64,000 nt of DNA from NCBI RefSeq assembly GCF_900104385.1, contig NZ_FNJA01000008.1, positions 62,001-126,000 of the forward strand, written 5' to 3'. The notes beneath the pieces were generated by a model. It did no database searches. It was given only the letters and a program-made list of their open reading frames with translations, and had not been told where the DNA came from. A program made the translations under genes and the position numbers. This document shows positions 32,394 through 43,446 of this stretch, piece by piece. The stretch is from Rhodoferax sp. OV413 (GTDB lineage Bacteria; Pseudomonadota; Gammaproteobacteria; Burkholderiales; Burkholderiaceae_C). Each line of letters begins with the position of its first letter. Within the stretch, counting starts at the first letter, position 1.

Positions 32394-33500
32394 ATGACTG
32401 CTGTAACACCGCCCGCCGCCACCCCTGATCTGGCCGATTTGCGCGTCAAGATCGACCAGATCGACCAAGACCTGCTGAGCCTGCTGAACAGCCGCGCCAA
32501 AGTGGCCGAACAGGTGGGCGAAATCAAGCGCCGCGAAGGCTCGCCCTTCTTCCGGCCCGACCGCGTGGCGCAGGTGATCGACAAAATCCAGCAGGCCAAT
32601 ACCGGCCCGCTGAAGAATACCCATGTGGCCGCCGTCTGGCGCGAAATCATGTCAGCCTGCTTGGCGCTGGAAGCACCGCAGCGCGTGGCCGTACTCGGCC
32701 CGGAAGGCACCTTTACCGAACAGGCCGCCATCGAATTCTTCGGCAGCGCGGCCGAGCTGCTGTACTGCGCCAACTTTGACGAAGTTTTTCACGCCACGGC
32801 CGCAGGCACGACCCAATACGGCGTGGTGGCGATTGAAAATTCCACCGAAGGCGTGGTCGCCCGTTCGCTCGATCTGTTCCTGCACTCGCCGGTGCACGTC
32901 GTCGGCGAAGTCAGCCTGCTGGTGCGGCACAACCTGCTGCGCCAAACCAATTCACGCGACGACATCGAAGTCGTTATGGCCCATCCCCAGGCGCTGGCCC
33001 AGTGCCAGGGCTGGCTGACCCAGCACCTACCGCATGTGGAGCGCCGCGCCGTCTCCAGCAACGCCGAAGGCGCACGCCTGGCCGCCACCCACCCAGCCTG
33101 GGCCGCCCTGGCCAGCGAACGCGCAGCCGCCCAGTTCGGCCTGCACGTGGTGGCGCATGCAGTGCAGGACGACGCATACAACCGCACCCGCTTCGCCGTC
33201 ATCTGCCTGCCACAGACCCTGGCCACGCCGCCGGCTTCGGGCAAGGACTGCACCAGCCTGGTGGTATCAGTACCCAATAAACCCGGCGCCATGCACGATC
33301 TACTGGTACCGCTGAAGACCAATGGCGTGTCGATGACGCGTTTCGAGTCGCGCCCGGCCCGTACCGGCCAGTGGGACTACTACTTCTACATCGACCTCGA
33401 CGGCCACCCCTCGCAGCCGCATGTGGCCAAAGCGCTGCAAGAGCTGCGGGCCTTGTGCGCCTTCTACAAGGTACTGGGTACCTATCCGGTCGGCCCTTGA
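32394..33500 (+). CDS. pheA: Bifunctional chorismate mutase / prephenate dehydratase (P-protein)
   Basis: The product is 368 residues. An AroQ-type mutase helix pair occupies about 12-95 (RVKIDQIDQDLLSLLNSRAK). The dehydratase follows (VAVLGPEGTFTEQAA, then VVAIENSTEGVV and RTRFAVI). A C-terminal ACT domain has NKPGAMHDLLVPLKTNGVSM and ESRPARTGQWDYYFYID, the phenylalanine allosteric site. It makes phenylpyruvate from chorismate. It sits in the serC-pheA-tyrA-aroA run. Confidence 0.96.
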   Translation: MTAVTPPAATPDLADLRVKIDQIDQDLLSLLNSRAKVAEQVGEIKRREGSPFFRPDRVAQVIDKIQQANTGPLKNTHVAAVWREIMSACLALEAPQRVAVLGPEGTFTEQAAIEFFGSAAELLYCANFDEVFHATAAGTTQYGVVAIENSTEGVVARSLDLFLHSPVHVVGEVSLLVRHNLLRQTNSRDDIEVVMAHPQALAQCQGWLTQHLPHVERRAVSSNAEGARLAATHPAWAALASERAAAQFGLHVVAHAVQDDAYNRTRFAVICLPQTLATPPASGKDCTSLVVSVPNKPGAMHDLLVPLKTNGVSMTRFESRPARTGQWDYYFYIDLDGHPSQPHVAKALQELRALCAFYKVLGTYPVGP

Positions 33501-33521
33501 TGTTCTGGAGCAAGACGCAGC

Positions 33522-34400
33522 ATGTTTGAACAATTGGGATTGATCGGTTGCGGCCTGATGGGCGGCTCGTTTGCGCTGGCGCTGAAAAAGGCCGGCCTGG
33601 TCAAGCAAGTCGTCGGCTACAGCAAATCCCCCTCCACCACCAGCCGGGCCCGCCAAATGGGCGTGATCGACATCGAAGCCCCGTCGGCCCTATTGGCCGT
33701 GTCGGGCGCCGACATCGTACTGCTGGCCGTGCCGGTGGCCGCCACCGAAGCCACTTTCAAATCCATCAAGCACCTGATCAGCCCCACCACCTTGGTAATG
33801 GACGTGGGTTCGACCAAGCGCGACGTGGTCGATGCGGCCCGCCGCGCGCTGCGCGAGCAGGTCGGCTCCTTCGTCCCGGCGCACCCGATCACCGGCAAGG
33901 AAGTCTCGGGCGTGGAATTTGCCGATGCGCTGCTCTACAGCGGCAAGAACGTCATCCTGACCCCGATTGAGCGCACGCTGACCAAGCAGCTGAGCCAGGC
34001 GGTGGACGTGTGGACGGCACTGGGCTGCAATGTGCTGCAGATGTCGCCCGAGTCACACGACGCAACCTTTGCCGCCGTCAGCCACCTGCCACACCTGATC
34101 GCTTTCGCCATGATGCACGGCCTGGTTAGCCAGCCACAAGGCCAGGAATACTTGGCGCTCGCCGGCCCCGGCTTCCGTGATTTCACCCGCATCGCCGCGT
34201 CTGACCCGCACATGTGGCGCGATATCTTGCTGGCCAACAAGGAAGAGCTGCTGGCCCAGTCGCAGATCTTCCAGCGCACGCTGCAGGCCATGGAAGCCAT
34301 GATCACCAGCAACAACATAGACGGGCTGACCGGCATGCTGGAGCACGCTAGCGACAGCCGCGCCGACTGGAGCATGGCCTCCTTGAAACCAAAGACCTGA
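33522..34400 (+). CDS. tyrA: Prephenate dehydrogenase
   Basis: The product is 292 residues. The NAD fingerprint is [21 protein letters not shown], and the catalytic region includes [19 protein letters not shown] and the His in [14 protein letters not shown]. There is no fused mutase and no ACT domain. It forms 4-hydroxyphenylpyruvate for tyrosine. Its TGA shares its last base with the aroA-cmk ATG. Confidence 0.95.
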   Translation: MFEQLGLIGCGLMGGSFALALKKAGLVKQVVGYSKSPSTTSRARQMGVIDIEAPSALLAVSGADIVLLAVPVAATEATFKSIKHLISPTTLVMDVGSTKRDVVDAARRALREQVGSFVPAHPITGKEVSGVEFADALLYSGKNVILTPIERTLTKQLSQAVDVWTALGCNVLQMSPESHDATFAAVSHLPHLIAFAMMHGLVSQPQGQEYLALAGPGFRDFTRIAASDPHMWRDILLANKEELLAQSQIFQRTLQAMEAMITSNNIDGLTGMLEHASDSRADWSMASLKPKT

Positions 34401-36400
34401 TGTACGCCACCCCCTTCCTAGACCTCCCCCCGCTGGAAAGCGCCCACGGCACTGTGGTGCTACCAGGCTCGAAAAGCATCTCCAACCGTGTTTTGCTCCT
34501 GGCCGCCCTGAGTGGCGGCACCACCCGGGTCCACGACCTGCTGGATTCCGACGACACCCGGGTCATGCTGGACGCACTGGCCAAGTTAGGTTGCGGCATC
34601 CGCCGTGACGGCAAGGTTTTGGAAATCGACGGTCTGGCCGGGCAATTGCGCAACAGCCAGGCCGATCTGTTCATGGGCAATGCCGGCACCGCCATCCGCC
34701 CGTTGACCGCGGCACTGGCCGTGCTGGGTGGTGATTTCAGCCTGCACGGAGTGCCGCGCATGCACGAGCGGCCGATTGGCGACCTGGTCGATGCACTGCG
34801 CCAGCTCGGCTGCCAGATAGCCTACACCGGGCAAGACGGCTACCCGCCCTTGCACATTGGCCAGCCCCAGCTCAAGTTGGATGCGCCGATCCGCGTGCGT
34901 GGCGATGTGTCCAGCCAGTTCCTGACGGCGCTGCTGATGGCGCTGCCGCTGGTCGCCCAACAAGACGTGACGATTGAAGTCGTCGGCGAGCTGATCTCCA
35001 AGCCCTATATCGAGATCACGCTGAACCTGCTGGCGCGCTTTGGTATCACGGTGCGGCGCAATGGCTGGGCCAGTTTCACGATTCCGGCCGGCAGCCGCTA
35101 CCAGTCGCCGGGCGACATCCATGTGGAAGCCGATGCCTCATCCGCTAGCTATTTCATAGCGCTTGGCGCAATTGCTACCAGCACTGGGAGCCAAATTCAT
35201 ATAGAAGGTGTGGGTGCCGCATCGATCCAGGGCGACATCCGCTTTGTCGAAGCCGCCGAGCAAATGGGCGCGCGCATCGTCAGCGGCCCGAACTGGCTGG
35301 AAGTCAGCCGGGGCAGCTGGCCGTTGAAAGCCATTGACCTGGACTGCAACCACATTCCCGACGCCGCCATGACCCTGGCGGTGATGGCGCTGTACGCCGA
35401 CGGCACGACCACGCTGCGCAATATCGCCAGTTGGCGGGTCAAGGAAACCGACCGTATCGCCGCCATGGCGACCGAATTGCGCAAGCTCGGCGCCACCGTG
35501 GACGAAGGCGCGGACTACATCCGCGTTACGCCGCCTGCCTCGGTAGCCGACTGGAAAGCCGCGGGCATCCACACCTACGACGACCACCGGGTGGCGATGT
35601 GCTTCTCGCTGGCCGCCTTCAACCCGGCACGCTTGCCGGTGCGCATCGAAGACCCGAAATGCGTGGCCAAGACCTTTCCCGACTATTTTGAAGCGCTGCT
35701 CGCCCTGGCCAGCACTGCCGACAGCCATATCCCCGTGATCTGCATCGATGGCCCTACCGCCTCGGGCAAGGGCACGGTGGCAGCGGCCCTGGCGGCCAAG
35801 CTCGGCTACCACTTCCTGGATTCGGGTGCGATGTACCGCATCACCGCGCTGGCAGCCCTGCGTGCAGGTTTGAACATCACCGCCGCCGACGAAGCGGCGA
35901 TAGCGACGCTGGCCAAGACCCTGCCAGTGCGCTTCGACGCCGGCAAGGTCTGGCTCGGCGATTCCGATGTATCGGAAGCCATCCGCACCGAAGAAGCCGG
36001 CATGAACGCATCCAAGGTCTCCGCCCTGCCCTCGGTAAGACTGGCGTTGGTGGACCTGCAGCACAGCTTCCAGCGCCTGCCGGGCCTGGTGGCGGACGGT
36101 CGCGACATGGGTACGGTGATCTTCCCAAGCGCCCCCTTGAAGGTGTATCTGACCGCCACCGCCGCCCGGCGCGCAGAGCGGCGGTATAAGCAATTGATTT
36201 CAAAGGGAATTTCGACTACACTAGAAGACCTTCGTGCCGACTTGGAAGCGCGTGATGCCCGGGACTCATCCCGCAGCACCGCACCTCTCAAACCGGCACA
36301 AGACGCGCTGCTGCTGGACAACTCGGATATGACGATAGAAACATCGGTCGATCAGGTGTTGGACTGGTGGCAGAGCAAACAGCCTTTTCAGCCTCGCTGA
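34400..36400 (+). CDS. aroA: Fused EPSP synthase - cytidylate kinase
   Basis: One 666-codon frame. Residues 1-440 are Aro[48 protein letters not shown], and [14 protein letters not shown]. From about 445 the frame continues into cytidylate kinase: [16 protein letters not shown] (P-loop), DSGAMYR, and [20 protein letters not shown]. The two enzymes, in shikimate and pyrimidine nucleotide metabolism, have separate chemistry; the fusion is seen in this bacterial group. There is no internal stop or obvious internal ribosome site. rpsA follows, the usual neighbour of cmk. Confidence 0.95.
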   Translation: MYATPFLDLPPLESAHGTVVLPGSKSISNRVLLLAALSGGTTRVHDLLDSDDTRVMLDALAKLGCGIRRDGKVLEIDGLAGQLRNSQADLFMGNAGTAIRPLTAALAVLGGDFSLHGVPRMHERPIGDLVDALRQLGCQIAYTGQDGYPPLHIGQPQLKLDAPIRVRGDVSSQFLTALLMALPLVAQQDVTIEVVGELISKPYIEITLNLLARFGITVRRNGWASFTIPAGSRYQSPGDIHVEADASSASYFIALGAIATSTGSQIHIEGVGAASIQGDIRFVEAAEQMGARIVSGPNWLEVSRGSWPLKAIDLDCNHIPDAAMTLAVMALYADGTTTLRNIASWRVKETDRIAAMATELRKLGATVDEGADYIRVTPPASVADWKAAGIHTYDDHRVAMCFSLAAFNPARLPVRIEDPKCVAKTFPDYFEALLALASTADSHIPVICIDGPTASGKGTVAAALAAKLGYHFLDSGAMYRITALAALRAGLNITAADEAAIATLAKTLPVRFDAGKVWLGDSDVSEAIRTEEAGMNASKVSALPSVRLALVDLQHSFQRLPGLVADGRDMGTVIFPSAPLKVYLTATAARRAERRYKQLISKGISTTLEDLRADLEARDARDSSRSTAPLKPAQDALLLDNSDMTIETSVDQVLDWWQSKQPFQPR

Positions 36401-36550
36401 ACCGGCTAATAAGGCCCACTCTGCTGCTTCAGCCGAGTGGTTTTTAACCCTGTAACCCCGGTGGTCCACCGACCGCCAAACCGCCACACCAGACCCCAAC
36501 GCAGGTGCAATTCCGCACCCGCCAACCCTGTGCTGTGGACTAGGAAAACC

Positions 36551-38233
36551 ATGTCAGAATCATTTGCAGACCTCTTTGCCGAATCGCTAACCCGCACGGA
36601 AACGCGCATTGGTGAAGTCGTCACCGCCGAAGTCATCCGTATCGAACACAGCTTTGTGGTCGTTAACGCTGGCCTCAAATCCGAAGCCTACGTGCCGCTG
36701 GAAGAGTTCAAGACCGACAAGGGCGAAGTTGAAGTCCAAGTTGGCGAATTCATTTCGGTTGCCATCGTTGCGATCGAAAACGGCTACGGCGACACCATCG
36801 TCAGCCGTGACACCGCCAAGCGCCTGGCTTCCTGGATGTCCTTGGAGAAATCCCTGGAATCCGGCGAATTCGTTACCGGTACCACCAGCGGCAAGGTCAA
36901 GGGCGGCCTGACCGTTCTGGTCAACGGCATCCGCGCATTCCTGCCCGGTTCGCTGATCGACACCCGCCCCATCAAGGACTTGTCTCCCTACGAGAACAAG
37001 ACCATGGAATTCAAGGTCATCAAGCTGGACCGCAAGCGCAACAACGTCGTGTTGTCGCGCCGCGCTGTGGTCGAAGCGTCGATGGGCGAAGAACGCGCCA
37101 AACTGATGGAAACCCTGAAAGAAGGTTCCGTGGTGCATGGCGTGGTCAAGAACATCACCGAATACGGTGCGTTCGTGGACCTGGGCGGCATCGACGGCCT
37201 GCTGCACATCACCGACATGGCATGGCGCCGCGTTCGCCACCCATCGGAAGTGGTTACGGCTGGTCAGGAAATCACCGCCAAGATCCTCAAGTTCGACACC
37301 GAAAAGAACCGTGTGTCCTTGGGCCTCAAGCAAATGGGCGACGATCCATGGATGGGCGTGAACCGCCGCTACCCACAGTCGACCCGTCTGTTCGGCAAGA
37401 TCACCAACATCGCCGACTACGGTGCATTCGTGGAACTCGAACCCGGCATCGAAGGCCTGGTGCACGTTTCCGAAATGGACTGGACCAACAAGAACATCGC
37501 TCCCGCCAAGCTGGTTTCGCTGGGCGACGAAGTCGAAGTCATGGTTCTGGAAATCGACGAAGACAAGCGCCGCATCAGCCTGGGCATGAAGCAATGCAAG
37601 GCCAACCCATGGCAAGAATTCGCGCAAGACACCAAGCGTGGCGACCGCGTCAAGGGCCCGATCAAGTCGATCACCGACTTTGGCGTGTTCGTGGGCCTGG
37701 CTGCCGGTATCGACGGCCTGGTGCATTTGTCTGACCTCTCGTGGAACGAAACCGGCGAAGCCGCCGTGCGTAACTACAAGAAGGGCCAAGAAGTCGAAGC
37801 CATCGTGTTGGCCGTGGACGTGGACCGCGAACGTATCTCCCTGGGCATCAAACAGCTCGACAGCGATCCGTTCACCACCTTCACCACCATCAACGACAAG
37901 GGCCAGATCGTGACCGGCAAGGTCAAGACCGTGGACGCCCGTGGCGCTGAAATCGACCTGGGTGAAGACATCATCGGTTACCTGCGCGCTTCCGAAATCA
38001 GCCGTGACCGCGTTGAAGACGCACGCAACGTGCTGAAAGAAGGCGACGAAGTTACCGCTGTGGTGGTCAATGTGGATCGCAAGACCCGCAACATCCAGCT
38101 GTCGATCAAGGCCAAGGACGCTGCCGACCAAGGCGAAGCCATGGCCGCTCTGAGCCAAGCTTCGGCCCGTGAAAACGCTGGCACTACCAGCCTGGGCGCA
38201 TTGCTGCGCGCCAAGCTGGACAACAATAATTAA
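36551..38233 (+). CDS. rpsA: 30S ribosomal protein S1
   Basis: The product is 560 residues from ATG 36551 ([13 protein letters not shown]). It has six S1/OB repeats; clear units include [40 protein letters not shown], and [20 protein letters not shown]. It unwinds and docks mRNA on the 30S subunit. It has its own leader of about 150 bases after cmk and a strong terminator downstream. Confidence 0.97.
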   Translation: MSESFADLFAESLTRTETRIGEVVTAEVIRIEHSFVVVNAGLKSEAYVPLEEFKTDKGEVEVQVGEFISVAIVAIENGYGDTIVSRDTAKRLASWMSLEKSLESGEFVTGTTSGKVKGGLTVLVNGIRAFLPGSLIDTRPIKDLSPYENKTMEFKVIKLDRKRNNVVLSRRAVVEASMGEERAKLMETLKEGSVVHGVVKNITEYGAFVDLGGIDGLLHITDMAWRRVRHPSEVVTAGQEITAKILKFDTEKNRVSLGLKQMGDDPWMGVNRRYPQSTRLFGKITNIADYGAFVELEPGIEGLVHVSEMDWTNKNIAPAKLVSLGDEVEVMVLEIDEDKRRISLGMKQCKANPWQEFAQDTKRGDRVKGPIKSITDFGVFVGLAAGIDGLVHLSDLSWNETGEAAVRNYKKGQEVEAIVLAVDVDRERISLGIKQLDSDPFTTFTTINDKGQIVTGKVKTVDARGAEIDLGEDIIGYLRASEISRDRVEDARNVLKEGDEVTAVVVNVDRKTRNIQLSIKAKDAADQGEAMAALSQASARENAGTTSLGALLRAKLDNNN

Positions 38234-38251
38234 TTGTTGAAAGCCTAGTGC

Positions 38252-38293
38252 CAAGCCGATCCGACTCGCAGGGGCGAGCGGGTCGGCTTGTTT
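38252..38293 (+). terminator. Intrinsic terminator after rpsA
   Basis: Outer stem CAAGCCGA / TCGGCTTG with inner stem CTCGC / GCGAG, followed by TTT. It lies about 20 bases after the rpsA stop. Confidence 0.8.
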
Positions 38294-38382
38294 CACTCCT
38301 GAGCAGGACTTATGCAATGCCTTCCATGCGCCAAGGGAGCGGCACCGAGAGCATTGCATAACTCCGACTGAAGTCTTTTTCC

Positions 38383-38706
38383 ATGACCCGATCCGACCTT
38401 GTTGAAGAACTGGCCGCCCGATTCAGCCAGCTGACCCACCGCGATGCCGAGCATGCCGTGAAGACCATCCTGGATGCCGTCGGCGATGCGCTGGTGCGCG
38501 GCCACCGCGTCGAGATCCGCGGCTTTGGCAGCTTCTCCATCAACCGGCGTCCACCGCGCATGGGCCGCAATCCACGCAGCGGCGAGAGCGTGGCGATCCC
38601 GGAAAAGCGCGTGCCCCACTTCAAACCCGGCAAGGCCCTGCGCGAAGCCGTCGACCAGCGCACCGCCGAGATCGAAGCCCGCGAGCTGCGCGAATCGCGC
38701 GAATGA
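38383..38706 (+). CDS. ihfB: Integration host factor subunit beta
   Basis: The product is 107 residues. It is a typical HU/IHF fold: [20 protein letters not shown], then the beta-arm signature [21 protein letters not shown] with the intercalating Pro. It bends DNA with IHF-alpha and is needed by many site-specific recombinases, possibly including the resident integrase. The rpsA-ihfB order is conserved. Confidence 0.96.
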   Translation: MTRSDLVEELAARFSQLTHRDAEHAVKTILDAVGDALVRGHRVEIRGFGSFSINRRPPRMGRNPRSGESVAIPEKRVPHFKPGKALREAVDQRTAEIEARELRESRE

Positions 38707-38748
38707 GGCTGGGCCCTCGCTAGAATGTTCTGCTGATCGAGGACACCT

Positions 38749-39066
38749 ATGAAAAATCTGGTCCGGCTGCTTAAGTGGTTACTTAAAGCAGCCATTTTTT
38801 TTACCCTGTTCGCATTTGCGCTGAATAACCAGCAGGACGCGGTGGTGCACTTCTTCTTTGGCACGCAGTGGCGTGCGCCCATGGTCTTGCTGGTGCTGAG
38901 CGCATTTGCCGCCGGCCTAGCGCTGGGCATACTGGGTATGGTGCCGCGCTGGTGGAAACACCGTGTCGTGGCCAAGAAGGCCCAGAAGCCCGTCGTTCCC
39001 GCTCCCGCAGCCCCGGCTGCCGACACCTCCCGCACGGAACCCCTGACCCCACCCCATGGACTTTGA
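38749..39066 (+). CDS. lapA: Lipopolysaccharide assembly protein A (DUF1049)
   Basis: The product is 105 residues with two membrane helices (about 10-28 and 43-66) and a Pro/Ala-rich cytoplasmic tail. The segment NNQQDAVVHFFFGTQWRAPM is typical of LapA. It pairs with LapB, which overlaps its 3' end by 11 bases, in control of LPS synthesis. Confidence 0.88.
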   Translation: MKNLVRLLKWLLKAAIFFTLFAFALNNQQDAVVHFFFGTQWRAPMVLLVLSAFAAGLALGILGMVPRWWKHRVVAKKAQKPVVPAPAAPAADTSRTEPLTPPHGL

Positions 39067-40201
39067 CCTCAGTTGGATTTTGCTGGGCCTGCCGATCGCC
39101 TTTGTACTGGGCTGGCTGGCCTCAAGGCTGGACTTTCGGCAACTGCGCCTGGACAACCGCCTGGCCCCCAAAGCCTACTTCAAAGGCCTGAACTACCTGC
39201 TCAACGAGCAGCAGGACAAGGCCATCGACGCCTTCATCGAAGCGGTGCAAAAAGACCCCGACACCTCGGAGCTGCATTTCGCCCTGGGCAACCTGTTTCG
39301 TCGCCGCGGCGAGACCGAACGCGCGGTGCGCGTACACGAGCACCTGCTGTCGCGCGGTGACCTTAGCGCGGCCGACCGCGACCGCTCGCAGCACGCCCTG
39401 GCCATGGACTTCCTCAAGGCCGGCCTGCTGGACCGGGCCGAAGACGCACTACGCAAGCTTGAAGGCACGGCCTACGAGGCGCGCAGCCGCCTGGCCCTGC
39501 TGTCAATCTACGAGCGCTCGCGCGACTGGGCCGATGCGTCCGAGATCGCCCACAAGCTGGAAACGTCGGACCAGGGCAGCTTCAGTGGCCGCCAGTCGCA
39601 CTATCTGTGCGAGCAAGCTGCCGCCCAGCCACCCGAATCAGCCCGGGCCTTGCTCGAAAAAGCCATTGCCATCGCCCCCCAGGCTGCCCGGCCGCGCATC
39701 GACCTGGCCATATTGCAGCAGCAGGCAGGCGCCAACGATGAGGCATTCAAAACCCTGCTGGCGCTTTCTGAATCTGCACCAGCCGCTATACCTTTGGTAG
39801 CAGAACGGATCGCCACCGTGGCCACCGCCGCCGGTCTCACCGACAGCGCCCTGGAACTGCTGGAGGCCAGCTACGCCCACACCGCCTCACTCGACGTGCT
39901 GGAAGCCATCCTGGGCTTGCAAATCCGCTCGGGTACGCCTATCACCGATGTACGCATGCGCTACATCCAGCACCTGGAACGAGAACAATCCCTGGTCGCC
40001 GCCGCACGCTGGATCGCCGGCGAAAAGCTGGAGCACGAAGAATTCCACCCCCAGATCCAGCGCGCGCTGGACCATGCCGCAAATCCCTTGAAGCGCTACC
40101 GCTGCGCCGCCTGCGGATTTGAAGCCAAGCAGCATTTCTGGCAATGCCCGGGCTGCCAGGCCTGGGACAGCTATCCCGCCCGCCGGGTAGAAGAACTATG
40201 A
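39056..40201 (+). CDS. lapB: Lipopolysaccharide assembly protein B (TPR, rubredoxin-like)
   Basis: The product is 381 residues. An N-terminal membrane anchor is followed by TPR helices from about 45 (KAYFKGLNYLLNEQQDKAID). A C-terminal metal site has two Cys pairs (YRCAACGFEAKQHFWQCPGC). LapB recruits LpxC to FtsH and coordinates LPS assembly. It overlaps lapA upstream and rfaE1 downstream (ATGA). Confidence 0.93.
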   Translation: MDFDLSWILLGLPIAFVLGWLASRLDFRQLRLDNRLAPKAYFKGLNYLLNEQQDKAIDAFIEAVQKDPDTSELHFALGNLFRRRGETERAVRVHEHLLSRGDLSAADRDRSQHALAMDFLKAGLLDRAEDALRKLEGTAYEARSRLALLSIYERSRDWADASEIAHKLETSDQGSFSGRQSHYLCEQAAAQPPESARALLEKAIAIAPQAARPRIDLAILQQQAGANDEAFKTLLALSESAPAAIPLVAERIATVATAAGLTDSALELLEASYAHTASLDVLEAILGLQIRSGTPITDVRMRYIQHLEREQSLVAAARWIAGEKLEHEEFHPQIQRALDHAANPLKRYRCAACGFEAKQHFWQCPGCQAWDSYPARRVEEL

Positions 40202-41151
40202 CCAAACTCTCTACGTTATCCCGTGAACAAATGGCCCAGGCCCAGGTGCTGGTGGTCGGCGACGCCATGCTGGACCGTTACTGGTACGGCGCGGTAGACC
40301 GCATCAGCCCCGAAGCTCCGGTGCCGGTGGTGCGCGTCACGCGCGAAGAAGAACGCATGGGCGCGTCGGCCAATGTGGCCTACAACATCGTGTCGCTGGG
40401 CGCGCAAGCCTCGCTGCTGACGGTGGTGGGTGACGACGACGCCAGCCACAAGCTGGAAAAACTGGTCGCCCAGACCGGCATACGCCCGTACTTCGGCCGC
40501 GATGCCGAGCTGCAAACCACGGTCAAGCTGCGCGTGATCGGCCGCCAGCAGCAGCTGCTGCGCATGGACTTCGAGAACACCCCGAAGAGTGAAATCCTGG
40601 CATCCCAATCCGCCACCTTCGCCACCCTGCTGCCCACGCACCAGGCCGTGCTGTTTTCCGACTACGGCAAGGGCGGCCTGGCCCACGTGGGCGACATGAT
40701 TGCGCTGGCCCTAGCCGGTGGCAAGAAGATCCTGATCGACCCCAAGGGCAGCGACTATTCACGCTACAGCCAGGCCAGCGTGATCACGCCAAACCGCGCC
40801 GAGCTGCAGCAAGTAGTCGGCAGCTGGAACAGCGAAGAACAGCTGCGCACCAAAGCGCAGAATCTGCGCAAGGAACTCCAGCTGGAAGCCCTGCTGGTCA
40901 CCCGCAGCGAAGAAGGCATGACCTTGTACGACGACGCTGGTGAAGTCCACGCCAGCGCCCAGGCGCGCGAGGTGTTTGATGTGACCGGAGCCGGCGATAC
41001 CGTGATCGCCACCATGGCCGCACTAGTGGCCGCCGGCCTGAGCCTGCGCGACGCCATGCCCTTGGCCAACCGCGCCGGCAGCGTGGTGGTCGGCAAGTTC
41101 GGCACTGCCACCGTGAGCTACGAAGAACTGTTTGCGAAGGATTTGCTATGA
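40198..41151 (+). CDS. rfaE1: D-glycero-beta-D-manno-heptose-7-phosphate kinase (HldA/RfaE1 type)
   Basis: The product is 317 residues from ATG 40198, overlapping the lapB stop. PfkB/ribokinase fold: [37 protein letters not shown], and catalytic [17 protein letters not shown]. Only the kinase domain is present; the adenylyltransferase of bifunctional HldE is missing and must be encoded elsewhere. It phosphorylates heptose-7-P for the LPS core. It overlaps rfaD by four bases. Confidence 0.94.
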   Translation: MTKLSTLSREQMAQAQVLVVGDAMLDRYWYGAVDRISPEAPVPVVRVTREEERMGASANVAYNIVSLGAQASLLTVVGDDDASHKLEKLVAQTGIRPYFGRDAELQTTVKLRVIGRQQQLLRMDFENTPKSEILASQSATFATLLPTHQAVLFSDYGKGGLAHVGDMIALALAGGKKILIDPKGSDYSRYSQASVITPNRAELQQVVGSWNSEEQLRTKAQNLRKELQLEALLVTRSEEGMTLYDDAGEVHASAQAREVFDVTGAGDTVIATMAALVAAGLSLRDAMPLANRAGSVVVGKFGTATVSYEELFAKDLL

Positions 41152-42140
41152 CCCGCATCGTCGTTACCGGAGCCGCTGGCTTCATTGGCAGCAACATCGT
41201 CAAAGGCCTGAACGCGCGCGGCATCACCGACATCATTGCTGTCGACGACCTCACGCAAGGCGACAAATACCGCAACCTGGCGGATCTGCAGATTGCCGAC
41301 TACGTGGATGCCGACAGCTTCTACGACCGCTTTGCCATAGGAGGCTACGGCAAGGTCGAGGCCGTGTTCCATGAGGGCGCGTGCAGCGACACCATGGAAA
41401 TGAACGGCAAGTACATGATGGACAACAACTACACGCTGTCCTGCAAGCTGTTCGATGCCTGCCACGCCCAGGGCACGCGCCTGCTGTACGCCTCGTCCGC
41501 CGCCACTTACGGCGGCTCTGCATCGTTCGTCGAAACACCCGAATTCGAGCGCCCGCTCAACGTCTACGGCTACTCCAAGCTGCTGTTCGACCAGCGCATG
41601 CGCCTGCTGTGCGGCAGCGGCTTCGACCGCAACCCCCACCAGGTGGTGGGTTTCCGCTATTTCAACGTCTACGGCCCGCGCGAACAACACAAGGGCCGCA
41701 TGGCCAGCGTTGCCTTCCACCAATACCACCAGTTCAAGGCCGACGGCAAGGTCAAGCTGTTTGGCGAATACGGCGGCTATGCAGAGGGTGGGCAGATGCG
41801 CGACTTTGTCTTCATCGACGACGTGGTCGCGGTGAACCTGTGGTTCTTCGACCACCCGGAAAAGTCCGGCATCTTCAACCTGGGCACTGGTAGGGCCCAG
41901 CCCTTCAACGACATCGCCCACGCGGTAGTCAATGTCCTGCACACCGCGCCTATCCGACTGCATGACGCGGTAGCCAGCGGCCTGATCGACTACGTGCCCT
42001 TCCCCGACGCGCTGCGCGGCAAATACCAGTGCCACACCCAGGCCGACTTGACCGCCCTGCGGGCCACCGGCTGCGACCACGTGTTTGCCGACGTGCACAC
42101 CGGCGTCACACGCTACATACACCAGCTGATGCAAGGCTGA
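41148..42140 (+). CDS. rfaD: ADP-L-glycero-D-manno-heptose 6-epimerase
   Basis: The product is 330 residues of an extended [20 protein letters not shown], then [10 protein letters not shown] and the YxxxK catalytic pair in [11 protein letters not shown]. HldD-specific segments follow ([19 protein letters not shown]). It makes the LPS core heptose donor. It is coupled to rfaE1. Confidence 0.95.
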   Translation: MTRIVVTGAAGFIGSNIVKGLNARGITDIIAVDDLTQGDKYRNLADLQIADYVDADSFYDRFAIGGYGKVEAVFHEGACSDTMEMNGKYMMDNNYTLSCKLFDACHAQGTRLLYASSAATYGGSASFVETPEFERPLNVYGYSKLLFDQRMRLLCGSGFDRNPHQVVGFRYFNVYGPREQHKGRMASVAFHQYHQFKADGKVKLFGEYGGYAEGGQMRDFVFIDDVVAVNLWFFDHPEKSGIFNLGTGRAQPFNDIAHAVVNVLHTAPIRLHDAVASGLIDYVPFPDALRGKYQCHTQADLTALRATGCDHVFADVHTGVTRYIHQLMQG

Positions 42141-42144
42141 GCCG

Positions 42145-42633
42145 GTGTACGCCAGCTCGGTACCAGTGTTTCAGCGCTATCTGCGCCAGCTGGCGCAGAT
42201 GCTGGAGCGCGCCGAAGCCTCGGGGCTGGACCCGCAGCGCTTGCTGCAGGCCAGGCTGGCGCCCGACATGCTGCCCCTGTCGCTGCAGGTTGAAATAGCC
42301 ACCAACTTCGCCGTGCGCGCCTGTGCCCCGCTGGCCGGGCTGGAAGTGCCACCGTTCGGCGAACCAGGCCACTCGTTTGCCGCGCTGCACGCGCGGATTG
42401 ACCGGGCCCAGCAGTTTCTGGCGGCGCTGAGCCCAAAGCAAATGGCCGACGCTGCCCAGCGCATCTGCACCGACCAGGCCGGCCAGGCCACGCTGGCGCT
42501 GCCGGGCGAGGTTTTTCTATCGCAGTACGCGCTGCCCAATTTCTTCTTCCACCTGAGCAGCGCCTACGCCATCCTGCGCCAGCAAGGCGTGCCGCTGGGC
42601 AAGGCAGACTTTGACGACTGGCACGTGTACTGA
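42145..42633 (+). CDS. DUF1993 family protein
   Basis: The product is 162 residues starting at GTG 42145 (MYASSVPVFQRYLRQL), four bases after rfaD. It is a helical protein with a DinB-like four-helix-bundle pattern; the C-terminus FFFHLSSAYAILRQQGVPLG and DFDDWHVY are typical of DUF1993. No biochemical function is known to me. It ends 18 bases from the convergent polyol operon. Confidence 0.8.
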   Translation: MYASSVPVFQRYLRQLAQMLERAEASGLDPQRLLQARLAPDMLPLSLQVEIATNFAVRACAPLAGLEVPPFGEPGHSFAALHARIDRAQQFLAALSPKQMADAAQRICTDQAGQATLALPGEVFLSQYALPNFFFHLSSAYAILRQQGVPLGKADFDDWHVY

Positions 42634-42651
42634 AGCGCGCCAGCACGCAGA

Positions 42652-43437
42652 TCAGGACATGAACATCCCGCCGTCCACATTGACGGTCTGGCCCGTGATG
42701 TAAGCCGCGTCGTCCGAGGCAAAGAAGCTCACCAAGCCGGCCACATCCTCCCCCGTACCCGCGCGGCCCATGGGGATGGCCGCCACCCACTCTGCCATCA
42801 GCTCACCGGGCTGGTAGTCGCCCATTAGCTTGCCCCAGGCCGCGTCGTTGTAGGCCCACATATCGGTGGTGATGATGCCCGGGCAAAAAGCGTTGACGGT
42901 GATGCCGGTCTTGGCCAGCTCCTTGGCCAGGCTCTGGGTGATACCCACCACGCCAAACTTGCTGGCAGCGTAGTGCGGCGTAAAGATGAAGCCTTGGCGC
43001 GCTTGGCCCGAGGCGGTGTTAATCAGCCGCCCTTTCTTACCGGCAGCGCGCATGCGCACCGCAGCTTCCTGGCAGCACAGGAATACACCCTTGGTGTTCA
43101 CGGCCATGACCTTGTCCCACTCGTCTTCCGTCAGGTCTTCCAGACGGGCGACGGTGATGACACCGGCGTTCTGTATTGAAACATCCACCTCACCCAACTC
43201 GCGCGCAACCTGCTCGTACATAGCCTTGACCTGCACTTTGTCCGTGACATCCAGCACCACGGAAATGGCTTGGGCACCGGTATCCCGCAAGGCCTGGGCG
43301 GTCTCGTGGACGAGGGGCTCATTGGCTGCGACGCAGATGCGCGCACCTTCACGGGCGAATCGCTCGGCAATGCTCTTGCCAATACCCCGGCTGCCGCCGG
43401 TCACCACCACCACTTTGTCTTGGAATCGGAGGGACAT
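42652..43437 (-). CDS. SDR oxidoreductase (polyol dehydrogenase-like), distal
   Basis: The product is 261 residues of a classical SDR: VVVTGGSRGIGK (cofactor glycines), NAG, catalytic Ser in TASGQ, YAASK (Tyr/Lys), and C-terminal ITGQTVNVDGGMFM. The sequence style resembles sorbitol, butanediol or other sugar-alcohol dehydrogenases. It is last of nine genes in the minus-strand operon, ten bases after the other SDR. It probably oxidises the imported polyol or an intermediate. Confidence 0.82.
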   Translation of the reverse strand: MSLRFQDKVVVVTGGSRGIGKSIAERFAREGARICVAANEPLVHETAQALRDTGAQAISVVLDVTDKVQVKAMYEQVARELGEVDVSIQNAGVITVARLEDLTEDEWDKVMAVNTKGVFLCCQEAAVRMRAAGKKGRLINTASGQARQGFIFTPHYAASKFGVVGITQSLAKELAKTGITVNAFCPGIITTDMWAYNDAAWGKLMGDYQPGELMAEWVAAIPMGRAGTGEDVAGLVSFFASDDAAYITGQTVNVDGGMFMS

Positions 43438-43446
43438 ATTCAGCCC

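Noticed and set aside
35143-35205. Words inside aroA (TAGCTATTTCATAGCGC, CCAAATTCATATAG) resembling the intergenic repeat
   Set aside because: The encoded protein aligns with normal EPSP synthase with no insertion, so it is ordinary coding sequence with chance similarity.
36587-38359. 590-codon minus-strand open frame
   Set aside because: Antisense to rpsA, whose six S1 repeats are unmistakable; the antisense frame shows only repeated shadow words.
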